This document shows positions 1 to 8,995 of a DNA stretch of 64,000 nucleotides, piece by piece. Location of the stretch: positions 11,627 to 75,626 of the forward strand of contig DAOTWD010000155.1 in the NCBI GenBank assembly GCA_034435975.1, written 5' to 3'. The DNA is from CAKZQX01 sp034435975. GTDB taxonomy: Bacteria > Chloroflexota > Chloroflexia > Chloroflexales > Chloroflexaceae. The notes beneath the pieces were generated by a model. That model worked only from the letters and a program-made list of their open reading frames with translations. It was not told the origin of the DNA and did not search any database. Within the stretch, counting starts at the first letter, position 1. Every line of letters starts with the position of its first letter. The position numbers and the translations under genes were made by a program.

Positions 1-85
1 GGGCCTCCTCTTGATGGATGTACATGAGGTACAGGTGGTGATTCACCGACCGTTTACGCCTGCGGATGCAGGGAAAAACCGAAAA

Positions 86-113
86 GGGAGGGTGCACCGC
101 CGTGCGCCCTCCC
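86..113. other. GC-rich hairpin near left edge
   Basis: A stem of about 12 bp (GGGAGGG-T-GCAC paired with GTGC-G-CCCTCCC, one T-G wobble) with loop CGCC. A run of A lies just upstream on the plus strand, so only a minus-strand transcript would end in U residues, yet no minus-strand gene reads into it from the right. The core GTGCGCCC is shared with a hairpin inside the capA-like gene at 21645-21664. It may therefore be a dispersed palindrome rather than a terminator. No gene was called in bases 1-256. Confidence 0.5.
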
Positions 114-256
114 ATCTGCCATAGGTGTATAAGACCAGCCGAGTACACCACCGCGTACCCTGTGGTTTGTAATGGCTCATGTTCAGGCTTGCCCTGTAGC
201 ACCGTTGTGTCTGGTTGGACAGCATACAGGTTGATCAGCACACGGTTCTGGTATGC

Positions 257-1783
257 ATGGAAGATTTCGATCAACTGGATTATTACGAATTGCTGGGGAT
301 AGCGCCGAGTGCTTCGACGGATGAGATCAAACGTGCGTATCGCCAGCAGGTAACGCGCTACCACCCTGACCGCTATACGCATACATCGCCCACTGAGCAA
401 AGCTATGCCAGCGAGCGCACCCGGCGCCTCAACGAGGCCTACCGGGTGTTAAGCAATTTCCGCGAGCGTCAACTGTATGATCGCAGTCGCTCAATCACTC
501 CCTCACGTCAGGCAAATAGGAACTGGCCGCCTGACGTTGAGACACCCGGGCCGGCTCCTGCGGCACCTGCATCGCCCGCTGTCGGAGGCGATCAGCAGGC
601 AACCCTGTATACTCAGGCCCAGGCTCACCTCAAGGCGCGACGCTATGCAGAAGCCATTACGGTGTTGCGGCAACTGCAACAGATCAACCCGTTTTATCGT
701 GATAGTGCAGCGTTGCTGGCACAGGCCGAGTCGTCACAGCGTCTGGCACTTGATACCGATCAGAGACGACGCCACGATCTGGTGCGTTCCATCCCGGCAC
801 TGCTGCTCTTTGGTGGTGGTGGGATCCTGGTAGTCATTGGTTTATTCGCTGTGGTTTTGTGGCTACGACGTGAACCCATGCTGGTGGCTGGCAATGTGGC
901 ACCTACGGCAACCGCGACGCTCATCGCGCAGTCACCATCACCAGCATTTGAGGCGACTGGTGCTATGCTATCACCAACCAGTACCCAACGCCCGGCGACC
1001 GCCACCATGGTGCCTGTAACCGCGACGCCGCGTCCCGCGACCACCGCTGTACTACCACCGACCACGACACGACGCCCGGCGACTGCTACTCCACGCCCGG
1101 CGACCGCCACCATGGTGCCCGTAACCGCGACGCCACGTCCCGCGACCGCCACTGTACTGCCACCAACCGTGACAACACCGCCGGCCACGGCCACACCGGT
1201 ACCGACAGCGCCGATTGTCGCCGCCGATTTTAGACCAGGCACGTTGTTGTCTGCCTATGATTTTCTCGATCCGCAGGGTTGGGCAGAAGTACAAGGATCG
1301 GGGTGGAGCGTTGGCCTGGCGAATGGGCGCTATGCTATTTTTGCACAGCCGGGCGTCGGTCAGATCTGGAGTTACCGCACTGCATTCATTGGCGACATCA
1401 CCGACTTCAGTATCGGGGTGGATACACAGGTCAGTGGTGGCGCCGGGGGCATAATCTTTCGCTTTGTTGATGGGAGCAATTATCTGGCATTTCTGATCGA
1501 TCCCGTATCACAAACCTACTGGTTTGAACAATGGATTGGGGGTGGGTTGCGCATTCTGGCTGAAGGTTACAGCCCGTTCATTCAACCCACAGCAACCAAC
1601 CGCCTCACTGTCCGACTCGACGGGAACGAGGTGGAGCTATTTATTAACCATAAGCACATAACGCAGATGATCGTTGATGCACCAGCCACGCAACTCTATG
1701 GTCTGGTGGTGTCTCCGGGCACAGTGATGACTGAAGCCTTTTTTGATAATGTTGAACTACGGGCGCTGGCTGACAGATCATAG
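257..1783 (+). CDS. Membrane-anchored J-domain protein with TPR and extracytoplasmic lectin-like domain
   Basis: About 508 residues from the ATG at 257; a TTG at 215 would add 14 residues. The N-terminus is a J domain (residues about 8-75) with the HPD motif in RYHPDRY, the signature needed to stimulate an Hsp70 (DnaK) ATPase. It is followed by an Ala/Pro linker, a TPR-like segment (about 115-160), one transmembrane helix (about 180-203), a long Thr/Pro/Ala-rich stalk (about 210-320) and a C-terminal beta-rich domain resembling LamG/DUF1080-type concanavalin folds (about 325-500). Topology would put the J domain in the cytoplasm and the beta domain outside. The stalk is encoded by a 105-bp direct repeat. 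The J domain is certain; the role of the outer domain is unknown. Confidence 0.9.
   Translation: MEDFDQLDYYELLGIAPSASTDEIKRAYRQQVTRYHPDRYTHTSPTEQSYASERTRRLNEAYRVLSNFRERQLYDRSRSITPSRQANRNWPPDVETPGPAPAAPASPAVGGDQQATLYTQAQAHLKARRYAEAITVLRQLQQINPFYRDSAALLAQAESSQRLALDTDQRRRHDLVRSIPALLLFGGGGILVVIGLFAVVLWLRREPMLVAGNVAPTATATLIAQSPSPAFEATGAMLSPTSTQRPATATMVPVTATPRPATTAVLPPTTTRRPATATPRPATATMVPVTATPRPATATVLPPTVTTPPATATPVPTAPIVAADFRPGTLLSAYDFLDPQGWAEVQGSGWSVGLANGRYAIFAQPGVGQIWSYRTAFIGDITDFSIGVDTQVSGGAGGIIFRFVDGSNYLAFLIDPVSQTYWFEQWIGGGLRILAEGYSPFIQPTATNRLTVRLDGNEVELFINHKHITQMIVDAPATQLYGLVVSPGTVMTEAFFDNVELRALADRS
985..1190 (+). repeat. 105-bp direct repeat inside the stalk coding region
   Basis: The segment starting GCCACCATGGTGCC at 1001 recurs at 1106, an offset of 105 bp or 35 codons, with only a few differences. 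It encodes the Thr/Pro-rich spacer of the J-domain protein. The in-frame period suggests that spacer length can change by recombination. Confidence 0.75.
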
Positions 1784-2058
1784 CTCGTTTTGTCACCACC
1801 GTGCTGTGACCGGTTGACATAGCTCTGTAGGCCTTGCTTCCTGGATGGGGTGGTTCTGTTTGGGTGAACCCACCTACAGAGGATATGCAGGCTTTGCAGG
1901 CTCCGTATCTCCTGTTTCGTGAACCATGGTGGCGATGGCGGCTTCGCGGCCACCATGAGCTGAACAAGCAACGCCGAGAAGTGCGTGCGGGAAGTGAAGA
2001 GTCCTGGAACGGGTTCCATACGTTCAACGCGCTCTATGAGCCTGATCAGACCAGAGCG

Positions 2059-2898
2059 CTAATTGTTGGTTACCATACCTGTAGTTAGCAACGTGGTATA
2101 TTGCTGAAGTTCCGGTAGATCCGGTGCATGAGGCGCGGCCCGTATATAGCGCTCAAGATCTTCCAGCCCATGGAAGAGCTGATCCAATCGTACCCGCAGC
2201 AGGCCGCGGTCGCGTATTTCCAGCATATTGTCGGGTTCAAGCCACACGATACGTTCCACTGCGGCCAGGGAACGAGAAAAGTTCTGCTGTACCAGATAGA
2301 CATGCTTGAGATTGCGCAGTAGCCGGGCAAGGATGGCATGCTTTGAGGGTGGTGCCATCACCTGTTGCATCAAGATCGGGGTGGCAGTGCCGTAGACGCT
2401 TGATACCTGGCGCTCACAATCACTCCAACTCCACAGACGGCCCTGGTTGAAGGGGTCAACCAGAATCTCCTCCTGAACTGTGTGATAGCGGGCAATGAAG
2501 TGACCGGGCAGCGCAACCCCGTTAATTGGTAAGCCCAATCGCCAGCCAACTTCCATGTAGATAATCGAGAGGATGATCGGGAGTCCAGTACGGGTTTCCA
2601 ACACCCGATCAATAAAGCTATTCGCAGGATTGTTATAGTCACAATAATTCCCGCGAAACCCCAGTTCGGCGAACAGGTAATCATTGAGAGCGGCAACGAC
2701 ATCACGTGGTTGAGTCAAGTCCTCTAGCCGCAGACGTGCAGATCCAGCCAGATCATCGAGATGTTGGAGTACCGCTTCAACGTCACATTCTCCCTGATCT
2801 TCCCAGGCAATACAGAGAGCACATTCTGCCAACGGGAGATATTCTTCGGTCAAGCGGGTCAATTCATAAAAACGCTGTCGTGCGGGTGCATGTTTCAT
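2059..2898 (-). CDS. SirB1/transglutaminase-like protein with TPR tail
   Basis: 279 residues from an ATG preceded by GAAGG. The central region has the SirB1-type signature: NSFIDRVLETRTGLPIILS followed by YMEVGWRLGLPINGVALPGH, matching the transglutaminase-like fold of this family. The C-terminal third (about 180-260) is helical and TPR-like (RNLKHVYLVQQNFSRSLAAV). Family members are widespread and generally uncharacterised; enzymatic activity is not established. It is convergent with the J-domain gene. Between it and mqnD lies a MITE-like repeat, so it is probably not part of the mqn operon. Confidence 0.85.
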   Translation of the reverse strand: MKHAPARQRFYELTRLTEEYLPLAECALCIAWEDQGECDVEAVLQHLDDLAGSARLRLEDLTQPRDVVAALNDYLFAELGFRGNYCDYNNPANSFIDRVLETRTGLPIILSIIYMEVGWRLGLPINGVALPGHFIARYHTVQEEILVDPFNQGRLWSWSDCERQVSSVYGTATPILMQQVMAPPSKHAILARLLRNLKHVYLVQQNFSRSLAAVERIVWLEPDNMLEIRDRGLLRVRLDQLFHGLEDLERYIRAAPHAPDLPELQQYTTLLTTGMVTNN

Positions 2899-2929
2899 TC
2901 AGGTTCAGCCTTCATCGATTCTCTCACTC

Positions 2930-3042
2930 CAACGAGACATCCCCTGGATAGAGAGGCACGGCGCGGCTTCGCCTTTCTGCAACCACCGTATCGGGTGCGG
3001 GGCATGCAGCCCCCGCACCCCTGCCACGATGAAGTCTCGTTG
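2930..3042. repeat. MITE-like dispersed repeat, copy 1
   Basis: 113 bp bounded by CAACGAGAC on the left and its exact reverse complement GTCTCGTTG on the right. Inside are a GC hairpin (GTGCGGGG and CCCCCGCAC around GCATGCAG) and a GCGCGGCTTCGCC block. Related copies lie at 39482-39589, 53157-53275 and 63621-63758, all between genes. No ORF is present, so if mobile it would depend on a transposase elsewhere. Confidence 0.8.
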
Positions 3043-3231
3043 AAGTACTACACGATTCCAGAACTGTACAAGTGCGGAATAGTATCCGTATTATACCGTT
3101 CCTGGTTACGACGCACGTCCGGTGCCCTGACTGCCAGAAGAAATAGCACTTCATCGGTTATGCCATTCTCCAGGATTGGGGAAAGGCGGAACCTCCGGTG
3201 CTTTACAACTGATTGGGGCTGGCTCGAGATG

Positions 3232-4065
3232 TTACAAAAAATCCAGGGGTGGAATAGCCGGTATCAATCCACGCTGAAAACTGCGCTCATACATGATGTG
3301 TAGGGATCGCGCACTCGGTGTATCAATCTGCCGCGTCTGGTCATTGACATACATGCGCACAAACCGACGACATACCTCGCGATCAACTCCTCGGCCAAAC
3401 TGGAGTGCATAGTCGAGTGCCTGTTCTTCGTGACTGAGTGCATAGTCAATGCTGTCATGCAAAGCCGTGGCAATCTGCTGACACAATGCCTCCCCCAGAT
3501 CACGACGGACAACATCCAGACCTAACAGCACTGGCAAACCCGTTTCTTGCTGCCACCAGGCACCCAGGTCGATCACGCTATGCAATCCCATATCCTGATA
3601 GGTAATCTGTGACTCATGGATGACCACGCCGGCATCGACCTGATTGTTCAACACCGCGTCAGGTATGGCATCAAACGGCATGTCTACCGGAATAAAATTG
3701 TCTGCACACAACTGGAGAAGCAAGAAGGCGGTCGTATGTGTGCCCGGAATAGCAATCCGGCTGCCGTGTAGATCGGCTATGCTGCGGGCTGATGTACTGA
3801 CGACCGTAGGCCCGTAGCCATTACCAACAGCGGCACCAGCATGCAGAATACGATAGCGGTCAGCGATCAATGGATAGGCAGCAGCCGAAACTGCGCTGAC
3901 CTCAAGCATACCGTGTTGCGCACGCCGATTGAGCGATTGAATATCTTCCACGAGATGCTGAATGTCATATCCTGGTATCCGTACCACATTGCGGGCGAGG
4001 GCGTAGAACATAAATGCATCATCGGCATCGGGGCTATGTCCAATGCGAATTATTGGCCGGGTCAT
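3232..4065 (-). CDS. mqnD: 1,4-dihydroxy-6-naphthoate synthase (menaquinone, futalosine route)
   Basis: 277 residues; the ATG is preceded by AGGAGG at ideal spacing. The N-terminus carries GHSPDADDAFMFYAL, the MqnD signature, and later AVSAAAYPLIADRY and GYGPTVVS, typical of this periplasmic-binding-protein-like fold. The enzyme converts cyclic dehypoxanthine futalosine to 1,4-dihydroxy-6-naphthoate in the cytoplasm. It is the last gene of the minus-strand run mqnC-mqnE-mqnA-mqnD; the gap to mqnA is 101 bp. Length fits the family. Base composition is lower in GC than the thi and surface genes. Confidence 0.93.
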   Translation of the reverse strand: MTRPIIRIGHSPDADDAFMFYALARNVVRIPGYDIQHLVEDIQSLNRRAQHGMLEVSAVSAAAYPLIADRYRILHAGAAVGNGYGPTVVSTSARSIADLHGSRIAIPGTHTTAFLLLQLCADNFIPVDMPFDAIPDAVLNNQVDAGVVIHESQITYQDMGLHSVIDLGAWWQQETGLPVLLGLDVVRRDLGEALCQQIATALHDSIDYALSHEEQALDYALQFGRGVDREVCRRFVRMYVNDQTRQIDTPSARSLHIMYERSFQRGLIPAIPPLDFL

Positions 4066-4166
4066 ATATCTCCCTCCTCACAGAACACGTGACGCGATCG
4101 CTCGTTACTCATGTCGGTTTCATCTTCGGCTGTATGGCCCGTATTTCATACAGAAATGCAAAACGA

Positions 4167-4988
4167 TTACTCTCCATATAAATAGAGATTATCTCTATGA
4201 AAGTCCGGCCTGGACATGCGCAAAAAAGCATAGAATCCTTCAAGTGCATCAGGATCAAGTTCGTAGCGTAGATTATGCAAATAGACGCTGCAGATTTCAG
4301 GGGACAAACCCAATCGTGGAGCATATTGTTCCGCAATCGTCTCGATCCGGGTTAGACCATACGCCCGCGAAGCGCGGAGTGCCGGGATAATTTTGTGCAA
4401 TCGTACTTCCGCCATCCAATCACGATGCACAACCCATACGGCAAAGGTAAACGGCAGTCCGGTCAGTTGCCCCCACTCATCACACAGATCAAACACATAG
4501 GGTCTGCCGTGGGGATGAATCGATCGACGTAAGGTGCCCTCAATTAATGCAGCATCGCCAATTAACAATGCACCTGCACAGGACTGGAGCATGGTCTCCA
4601 GATCTTGTGCCATGGGTTTCCATTGTGGACGGATCCGATAATGCTGTTGACAGAGCAGGCGTAGTAAATGGACGGAGGTTGATGAATGTACAGTAAGCGC
4701 GATAGGACGTTGATCAAGTTCGCGTATGTCAGCATACCATGAGAAAAGCAATACACTCTGTACTGTACCGACTGCGGTGATCGATATGTCAGTGACAATC
4801 GCAAAGATGTTACTGTGGTGAACTAACTCGTACACCGAAAGAGGCCCTACCGCAATATTGCCGTTAATCAACTCGCGATTAATCGCAGTAGGAATGTCCC
4901 GTACGATATGGACGTTCGGCGCGTAACGATGCAGATAACAGTCCACTGGCTGTGTATTTAAGTATGGGATAGTTCCCAATGTTATCAT
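4167..4988 (-). CDS. mqnA: Chorismate dehydratase (menaquinone, futalosine route)
   Basis: 273 residues; the ATG is preceded by AAGGG at 8 bp. The N-terminus ITLGTIPYLNTQPVDCY and NGNIAVGPLSVYEL match MqnA, which dehydrates chorismate to 3-[(1-carboxyvinyl)oxy]benzoate, the first committed step of the futalosine pathway. The rest fits the same two-lobed fold as MqnD. It sits 152 bp downstream of mqnE with a small hairpin in the gap. MqnA is the clearest marker that this organism does not rely only on the classical men pathway. Confidence 0.93.
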   Translation of the reverse strand: MITLGTIPYLNTQPVDCYLHRYAPNVHIVRDIPTAINRELINGNIAVGPLSVYELVHHSNIFAIVTDISITAVGTVQSVLLFSWYADIRELDQRPIALTVHSSTSVHLLRLLCQQHYRIRPQWKPMAQDLETMLQSCAGALLIGDAALIEGTLRRSIHPHGRPYVFDLCDEWGQLTGLPFTFAVWVVHRDWMAEVRLHKIIPALRASRAYGLTRIETIAEQYAPRLGLSPEICSVYLHNLRYELDPDALEGFYAFLRMSRPDFHRDNLYLYGE

Positions 4989-5088
4989 GTATGCTACCCT
5001 TAGACATGGATCATTGATCCATTACCGTTGCAGAACATGATGGAAGCATGGTCGTTATTTTTACAACTGAAGTCGTCACGACAAATAT

Positions 5089-5107
5089 CATGCCGAATCT
5101 CGGCATG
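5089..5107. other. Small hairpin between mqnE and mqnA
   Basis: Perfect 8-bp stem CATGCCGA/TCGGCATG with a 3-base loop. On the minus strand (direction of the mqn genes) it is followed by ATATTTGT, not a strong U-run. It could attenuate or stabilise the mqn transcript; it is weak as a terminator. Confidence 0.4.
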
Positions 5108-5140
5108 TACTCCCATGTCTTAACAGAGCATTCATCCAGG

Positions 5141-6295
5141 CTACCAGGTGGGCAGTTCTGATGAAACGTCAGAAGCATACACCTTGATTTCGCTATATAA
5201 TGCATCTCGTTCAACCGGGGTCTTGCCCGCAGCAGCAATCCATTGCACTAACTCTGCACATGTCATGGCCTGCCCGGTGGTTGCCCCGGCATCATGGTAG
5301 ATCCGTTCTTCGATTACTGTGCCATCCATATCACTCACACCAAAAGATAGTGATATCTGGGCCAACCCTGGCGTACTCATGATCCAATAACTTTTGATAT
5401 GGGCAAAGTTGTCGAGTATCAAGCGACTCACCGCCAGGTGGCGTATATCTTCAATGCCGGTGGTAAAATCAAGGGCGTGGCTGCGGCCGAGATTATTGTT
5501 GGTGGGATGATAAGCCAGTGGGATAAATGCAAGAAACCCACCAGTATGATCCTGTTGTTCACGTAGACGGATCAGGTGGTCAACACAATCCTCGACAGTT
5601 TCGATATGACCGTACAGCATCGTTGCATTGCTCTTGATGCCCAGTTGATGTGCCAGACCGTGAATAGCTAGCCAGCCAGTACCATCGACTTTTTCAGGGC
5701 AAATGCGTTGCCGTATGCGTGGGTGAAAAATCTCTGCACCACCACCAGGCATAATGTCTAACCCGGCCTGTATTAACCGGTGCAATGTTTCTCTGTGTGA
5801 TAGCCGGCTAATCCTTGCGAGATAATCGACCTCAACCGCCGTAAACGCTTTCAGATGGGCATGGGGGAAGGTTTGTTTGAGGGTAGATAACAGGTTACAG
5901 TAGTAATCAAGCGTGAGATCAGGATGTAGGCCACCCACAATATGAATCTCGCGTGTTCGCTCGGTAATGGTTTGTGTGGCTCGTTCTAGAATGTGTTCTA
6001 TAGTCCATGCATACGCATCTGGCTCATAGCGGTCACGTCGAAACGAGCAGAAATTGCAGTGAAACGTGCAGATATTGGTCGGATTAATATGCTGATTCTG
6101 CACAAAGTAGACATTGGTACCATTGCGAGTCATGTTGACATAGTTTGCCAGCATGCCTAATGCCAGGATGTCGGCAGTCTGGTACAGCCTCACACCATCT
6201 GCAAATGAGAGGCGGTGGTTATTAAGAACTTTGTCGGTAATATCAGCCAGATCAGGAGCTACGTAATCAATCCTGAAGTTCGAAGTGTTTATCAA
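5141..6295 (-). CDS. mqnE: Aminodeoxyfutalosine synthase (radical SAM)
   Basis: About 384 residues from a TTG at 6295, chosen because GAGGA lies 5 bp upstream; another TTG at 6319 would add 8 residues but lacks a ribosome site. The radical SAM cluster motif is C-x3-C-x2-C in NICTFHCNFCSF. REIHIVGGLHPDL and KAFTAVEVDYLARIS are MqnE-type rather than MqnC-type, and PGGGAEIF is the expected active-site loop. The enzyme joins adenosyl radical chemistry to the MqnA product to make aminodeoxyfutalosine. Neighbours are mqnC upstream and mqnA downstream. It lacks an ATG start, and the first internal Met lies too far in. Confidence 0.92.
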   Translation of the reverse strand: MINTSNFRIDYVAPDLADITDKVLNNHRLSFADGVRLYQTADILALGMLANYVNMTRNGTNVYFVQNQHINPTNICTFHCNFCSFRRDRYEPDAYAWTIEHILERATQTITERTREIHIVGGLHPDLTLDYYCNLLSTLKQTFPHAHLKAFTAVEVDYLARISRLSHRETLHRLIQAGLDIMPGGGAEIFHPRIRQRICPEKVDGTGWLAIHGLAHQLGIKSNATMLYGHIETVEDCVDHLIRLREQQDHTGGFLAFIPLAYHPTNNNLGRSHALDFTTGIEDIRHLAVSRLILDNFAHIKSYWIMSTPGLAQISLSFGVSDMDGTVIEERIYHDAGATTGQAMTCAELVQWIAAAGKTPVERDALYSEIKVYASDVSSELPTW

Positions 6296-6426
6296 TCTGT
6301 TCCTCACAATCTTTCGCAAGCCGATTTCATTGGTGCATCGGGGGTTCGGCTTGAACCTGAGTATAGAGGATTGCTATTATTGTCACACGGTTCAAGTAGT
6401 CAGGCATAAGCGACACCTTATTGCTG

Positions 6427-7632
6427 CTACTGGGGAGCATTCATCTCTACAGTAGCCCTGGAAGAACGGGGCTTATGCCGGATTGGTGTCGGCGCAGGCG
6501 ATGTGTGTGGACTCTCATAAGTCCGCAGAATGGTATACTGGCTGTCACGTTGGGCGGGGACATAACCGGCATTGCGAATAAGCATATGAATATCACCTTC
6601 ACCCAGAGATCGATAGGTGTTGTGTGCTGCAGCTGATACCACATTCTCCTCCAGCATTGTGCTGCCATAGTCGTCGATACCAAAATGGAGAGAGATCTGG
6701 CCTATTTTCGGGCCCTGTGTTACCCAGCTTGCCTGGTGGTGCCGCACGTTATCCAGAAACAGGCGTGCTATAGCCACATGCCGTAAGTACTCATGTGCGG
6801 TTGCGCCATAGTGTGCACGATGGCGGCTGCGGCCGAGTGATGTCAGCGAGCTGTGTTGCACTGGCCACGACACAAAAGCAACAAAGCCATTGCTGTATTG
6901 TTGTAGGCTTGCATCCTGCAGATCACGGACACGCTGCAGGTGACGTATCCGTTGCTCCAGTGTCTCACCTAACCCGATGACCATCGTCGCTGTTGTGGTT
7001 AAGCCCAGCGAATGGGCTATTTGCATGATTGACAACCATGTGTCCGTCTGGAGCTTCTTGGGAGATACCCGCTGGCGGACGGCGTCATCCAGTATCTCAC
7101 CACCACCACCTGGTAGTCCCGTCAGACCAACGGCGATGAGTTCCTGCAATACGTCACGATGGGACATGCCATACAGTTGCGCAAAATGATCTATTTCCGA
7201 CGGACTAAATGCATCGATCTGTAGTGAAGGAAAGTGCGATCGAATACCACTGAGTAGTTCCAGGTACCAATCGAACGGCAGGTAGGGATGATGCCCACCC
7301 TGCATGAGGATGCGTGTTCCGCCAATATTCACTACCTCCTGAATACGCTGCACTATATCTTCTTTAGAGCGTACGTAGGCCTCAGGGTGCCCTGGTAGGC
7401 GATAGAAGCCGCAGAAGGTGCAGTTTGTGGTGCAGACATTCGTATAGTTGATGTTCCGATCTATGAGATAGGTGACGGTTTTTCCCGGTACATGTATCTG
7501 ACGGGCAGTATTGGCTGCGACTCCGAGGGTGAGGAGATCTGCTTCGGTATAGAGCCTCAGCCCTTCTACATACGATAGGCGTTCTCCAGCAGCAGCTTTC
7601 CCTAAAAGAAAGTTTGTGGGGTGGAGTAGCAT
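6427..7632 (-). CDS. mqnC: Cyclic dehypoxanthinyl futalosine synthase (radical SAM)
   Basis: 401 residues from the ATG at 7632, which has AGGAAG 8 bp upstream; the ATG two codons earlier (7638) is too close to that site. Radical SAM motif C-x3-C-x2-C in NVCTTNCTFCGF, then MQGGHHPYLPFDWY, DAFSPSEIDH and GLPGGGGEI, all MqnC hallmarks. It cyclises dehypoxanthine futalosine. It is first in the mqn run. The last ~30 residues (Ser/Pro/Arg-rich) extend past the usual domain end. No futalosine hydrolase (mqnB) or deaminase lies in the window, so that step must be encoded elsewhere. Confidence 0.93.
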   Translation of the reverse strand: MLLHPTNFLLGKAAAGERLSYVEGLRLYTEADLLTLGVAANTARQIHVPGKTVTYLIDRNINYTNVCTTNCTFCGFYRLPGHPEAYVRSKEDIVQRIQEVVNIGGTRILMQGGHHPYLPFDWYLELLSGIRSHFPSLQIDAFSPSEIDHFAQLYGMSHRDVLQELIAVGLTGLPGGGGEILDDAVRQRVSPKKLQTDTWLSIMQIAHSLGLTTTATMVIGLGETLEQRIRHLQRVRDLQDASLQQYSNGFVAFVSWPVQHSSLTSLGRSRHRAHYGATAHEYLRHVAIARLFLDNVRHHQASWVTQGPKIGQISLHFGIDDYGSTMLEENVVSAAAHNTYRSLGEGDIHMLIRNAGYVPAQRDSQYTILRTYESPHTSPAPTPIRHKPRSSRATVEMNAPQ

Positions 7633-8454
7633 GAACATACCTTCCTGTTCTGAGCAGGCGATTCTGCTGATAACACAAGAGGCCTGAGGCGAGCAGAGTA
7701 AAGCGGTGTACTATGTACCCGCCAGAAACCGCCGGCTTACGATTGGGTGATTCCTGAACATCCGTGCTCAGTCATGATGAAATAACCGGTTTGCTTCTGT
7801 TGACGAATCTGAGCCGATCAATTCCAGGTACATCCTTACACCATGACATAAGCGATATAAGCGAGTACTTTACTGAATAAATCTCGATACCCTGCGGTGT
7901 TTCATGTGTCGAACCAATTTGTTTATTATGGATTATACCAAATCCGAATCACTCTGGCAAGAGAGATCGCAGCGTATGGTATCCTTGCTCATGGCATATA
8001 TCCTGGATCAACTTGTATAGTGAACAGAGCAGAGAAGATTCGTTTTCAGATAGCTGAGTGGATAAGAAACGATCACGATACCCTGATCGCCTGTATTGTC
8101 GAAGAAATATCATTGCAGTAGCGTGAACATCTCGATGCTATTGGGAACATCCTGACCGCTTCGCTTCAGCGTGAATACGTGTACTGCTACGGGATATGGC
8201 ATGAGGGATACATGACGTGAGGCGGCAGGTCAGCCGTGTATGCATTGGAGCGACCGCTGTTCTTATGTACCTCAATTTCCGGTTCCGAGTTACCGGTCAT
8301 GTTTTTTAAGCAAAAAAACCGCACTGGTGATATACTGTCGGAGCGCGGATGATGCAGCGGAGTGACTGTGGCGGTGTGTTGCATTTGCATCATCCTGTCA
8401 ACCTATTTTGACCAGCACGCAATAGCATCTGCGTCATCCACTGCCATAAGACAA
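7633..8454. other. Intergenic, no supported gene
   Basis: About 820 bp between the divergent mqnC and DUF4491 genes. The only open frame of note is a 74-codon plus-strand stretch at 7897-8121 with no ribosome site and no recognisable motif. No tRNA or structured RNA was recognised by eye. The mqn promoter should lie here but I could not assign it. Confidence 0.5.
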
Positions 8455-8483
8455 TTGACATTTCACCAATCTAATTGTACAAT
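8455..8483 (+). promoter_or_regulatory. Sigma70-type promoter for the DUF4491 pair
   Basis: TTGACA at 8455-8460, a 17-bp spacer, and TACAAT at 8478-8483, five of six matches in the -10. It lies about 75 bp upstream of the ATG at 8558. This is one of the best promoter matches in the window. Confidence 0.75.
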
Positions 8484-8557
8484 ATGCAACACGTGTATAG
8501 ATTTGCTCATATTTAGTGAGATTTATGTAGTCGGGTGGCTACGTGAGGAAATGTGAT

Positions 8558-8995
8558 ATGCTACAGTTCGCGGGTTTCTGGATGGCAATGGTGACATTTT
8601 TAGGGATCTGGTGGGGTCATGTCGGGGTTCGCTGGCTTGAGGCACACAGTCCGAATATCTGGCCGCCGATTGTGGTGCTGGCGTTGAGTGGAGTGGCGCT
8701 GAACGGGTTCTCTCTGTTCGCGCCCAACCTGACACTGGCCGGGGTAAGCAGCATTCTTGGTATTACGCTGATGTGGGACGCACTGGAGATGTATCGCCAG
8801 CAGCAGCGTGTACTGAAGAAACACGCTCCGGCCAATCCTGACAATCCCCGCCACGCGGCCTACCTTGCTGCTGGTAAAGCCATCACGGAAGATCTGTTGG
8901 ATCGTGAGCCACAAGGAACGCCAGATGTGCCGTCAGCTCCCCAGCGGGTTGAGTTTTGTCGGGCGACCTATGAACGGAGAGAGGTAGAAGCATGA
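8558..8995 (+). CDS. DUF4491-like membrane protein, first of a pair
   Basis: 145 residues from the ATG at 8558 (GAGGA 8 bp upstream). A GTG at 8543 is possible but less likely. Three hydrophobic segments (about 1-20, 35-55, 60-75) are followed by EMYRQQQRVLKKHAPANP, which resembles the DUF4491 C-terminal pattern of aromatic/charged residues and an N-P turn. A polar tail of about 50 residues follows. Function unknown. The stop overlaps the next start by 4 bp (ATGA), implying translational coupling and probably a heteromeric membrane assembly with the next gene product. Confidence 0.75.
   Translation: MLQFAGFWMAMVTFLGIWWGHVGVRWLEAHSPNIWPPIVVLALSGVALNGFSLFAPNLTLAGVSSILGITLMWDALEMYRQQQRVLKKHAPANPDNPRHAAYLAAGKAITEDLLDREPQGTPDVPSAPQRVEFCRATYERREVEA

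Noticed and set aside
1..124. Possible 3' end of an upstream gene in the frame reaching a stop near base 122
   Set aside because: It would run through the hairpin at 86-113 and has no recognisable motif; the other frames stop within 30 bp.
7897..8121. 74-codon frame in the mqn/DUF4491 gap
   Set aside because: No ribosome site, no family and no operon context; kept only as part of the intergenic note.
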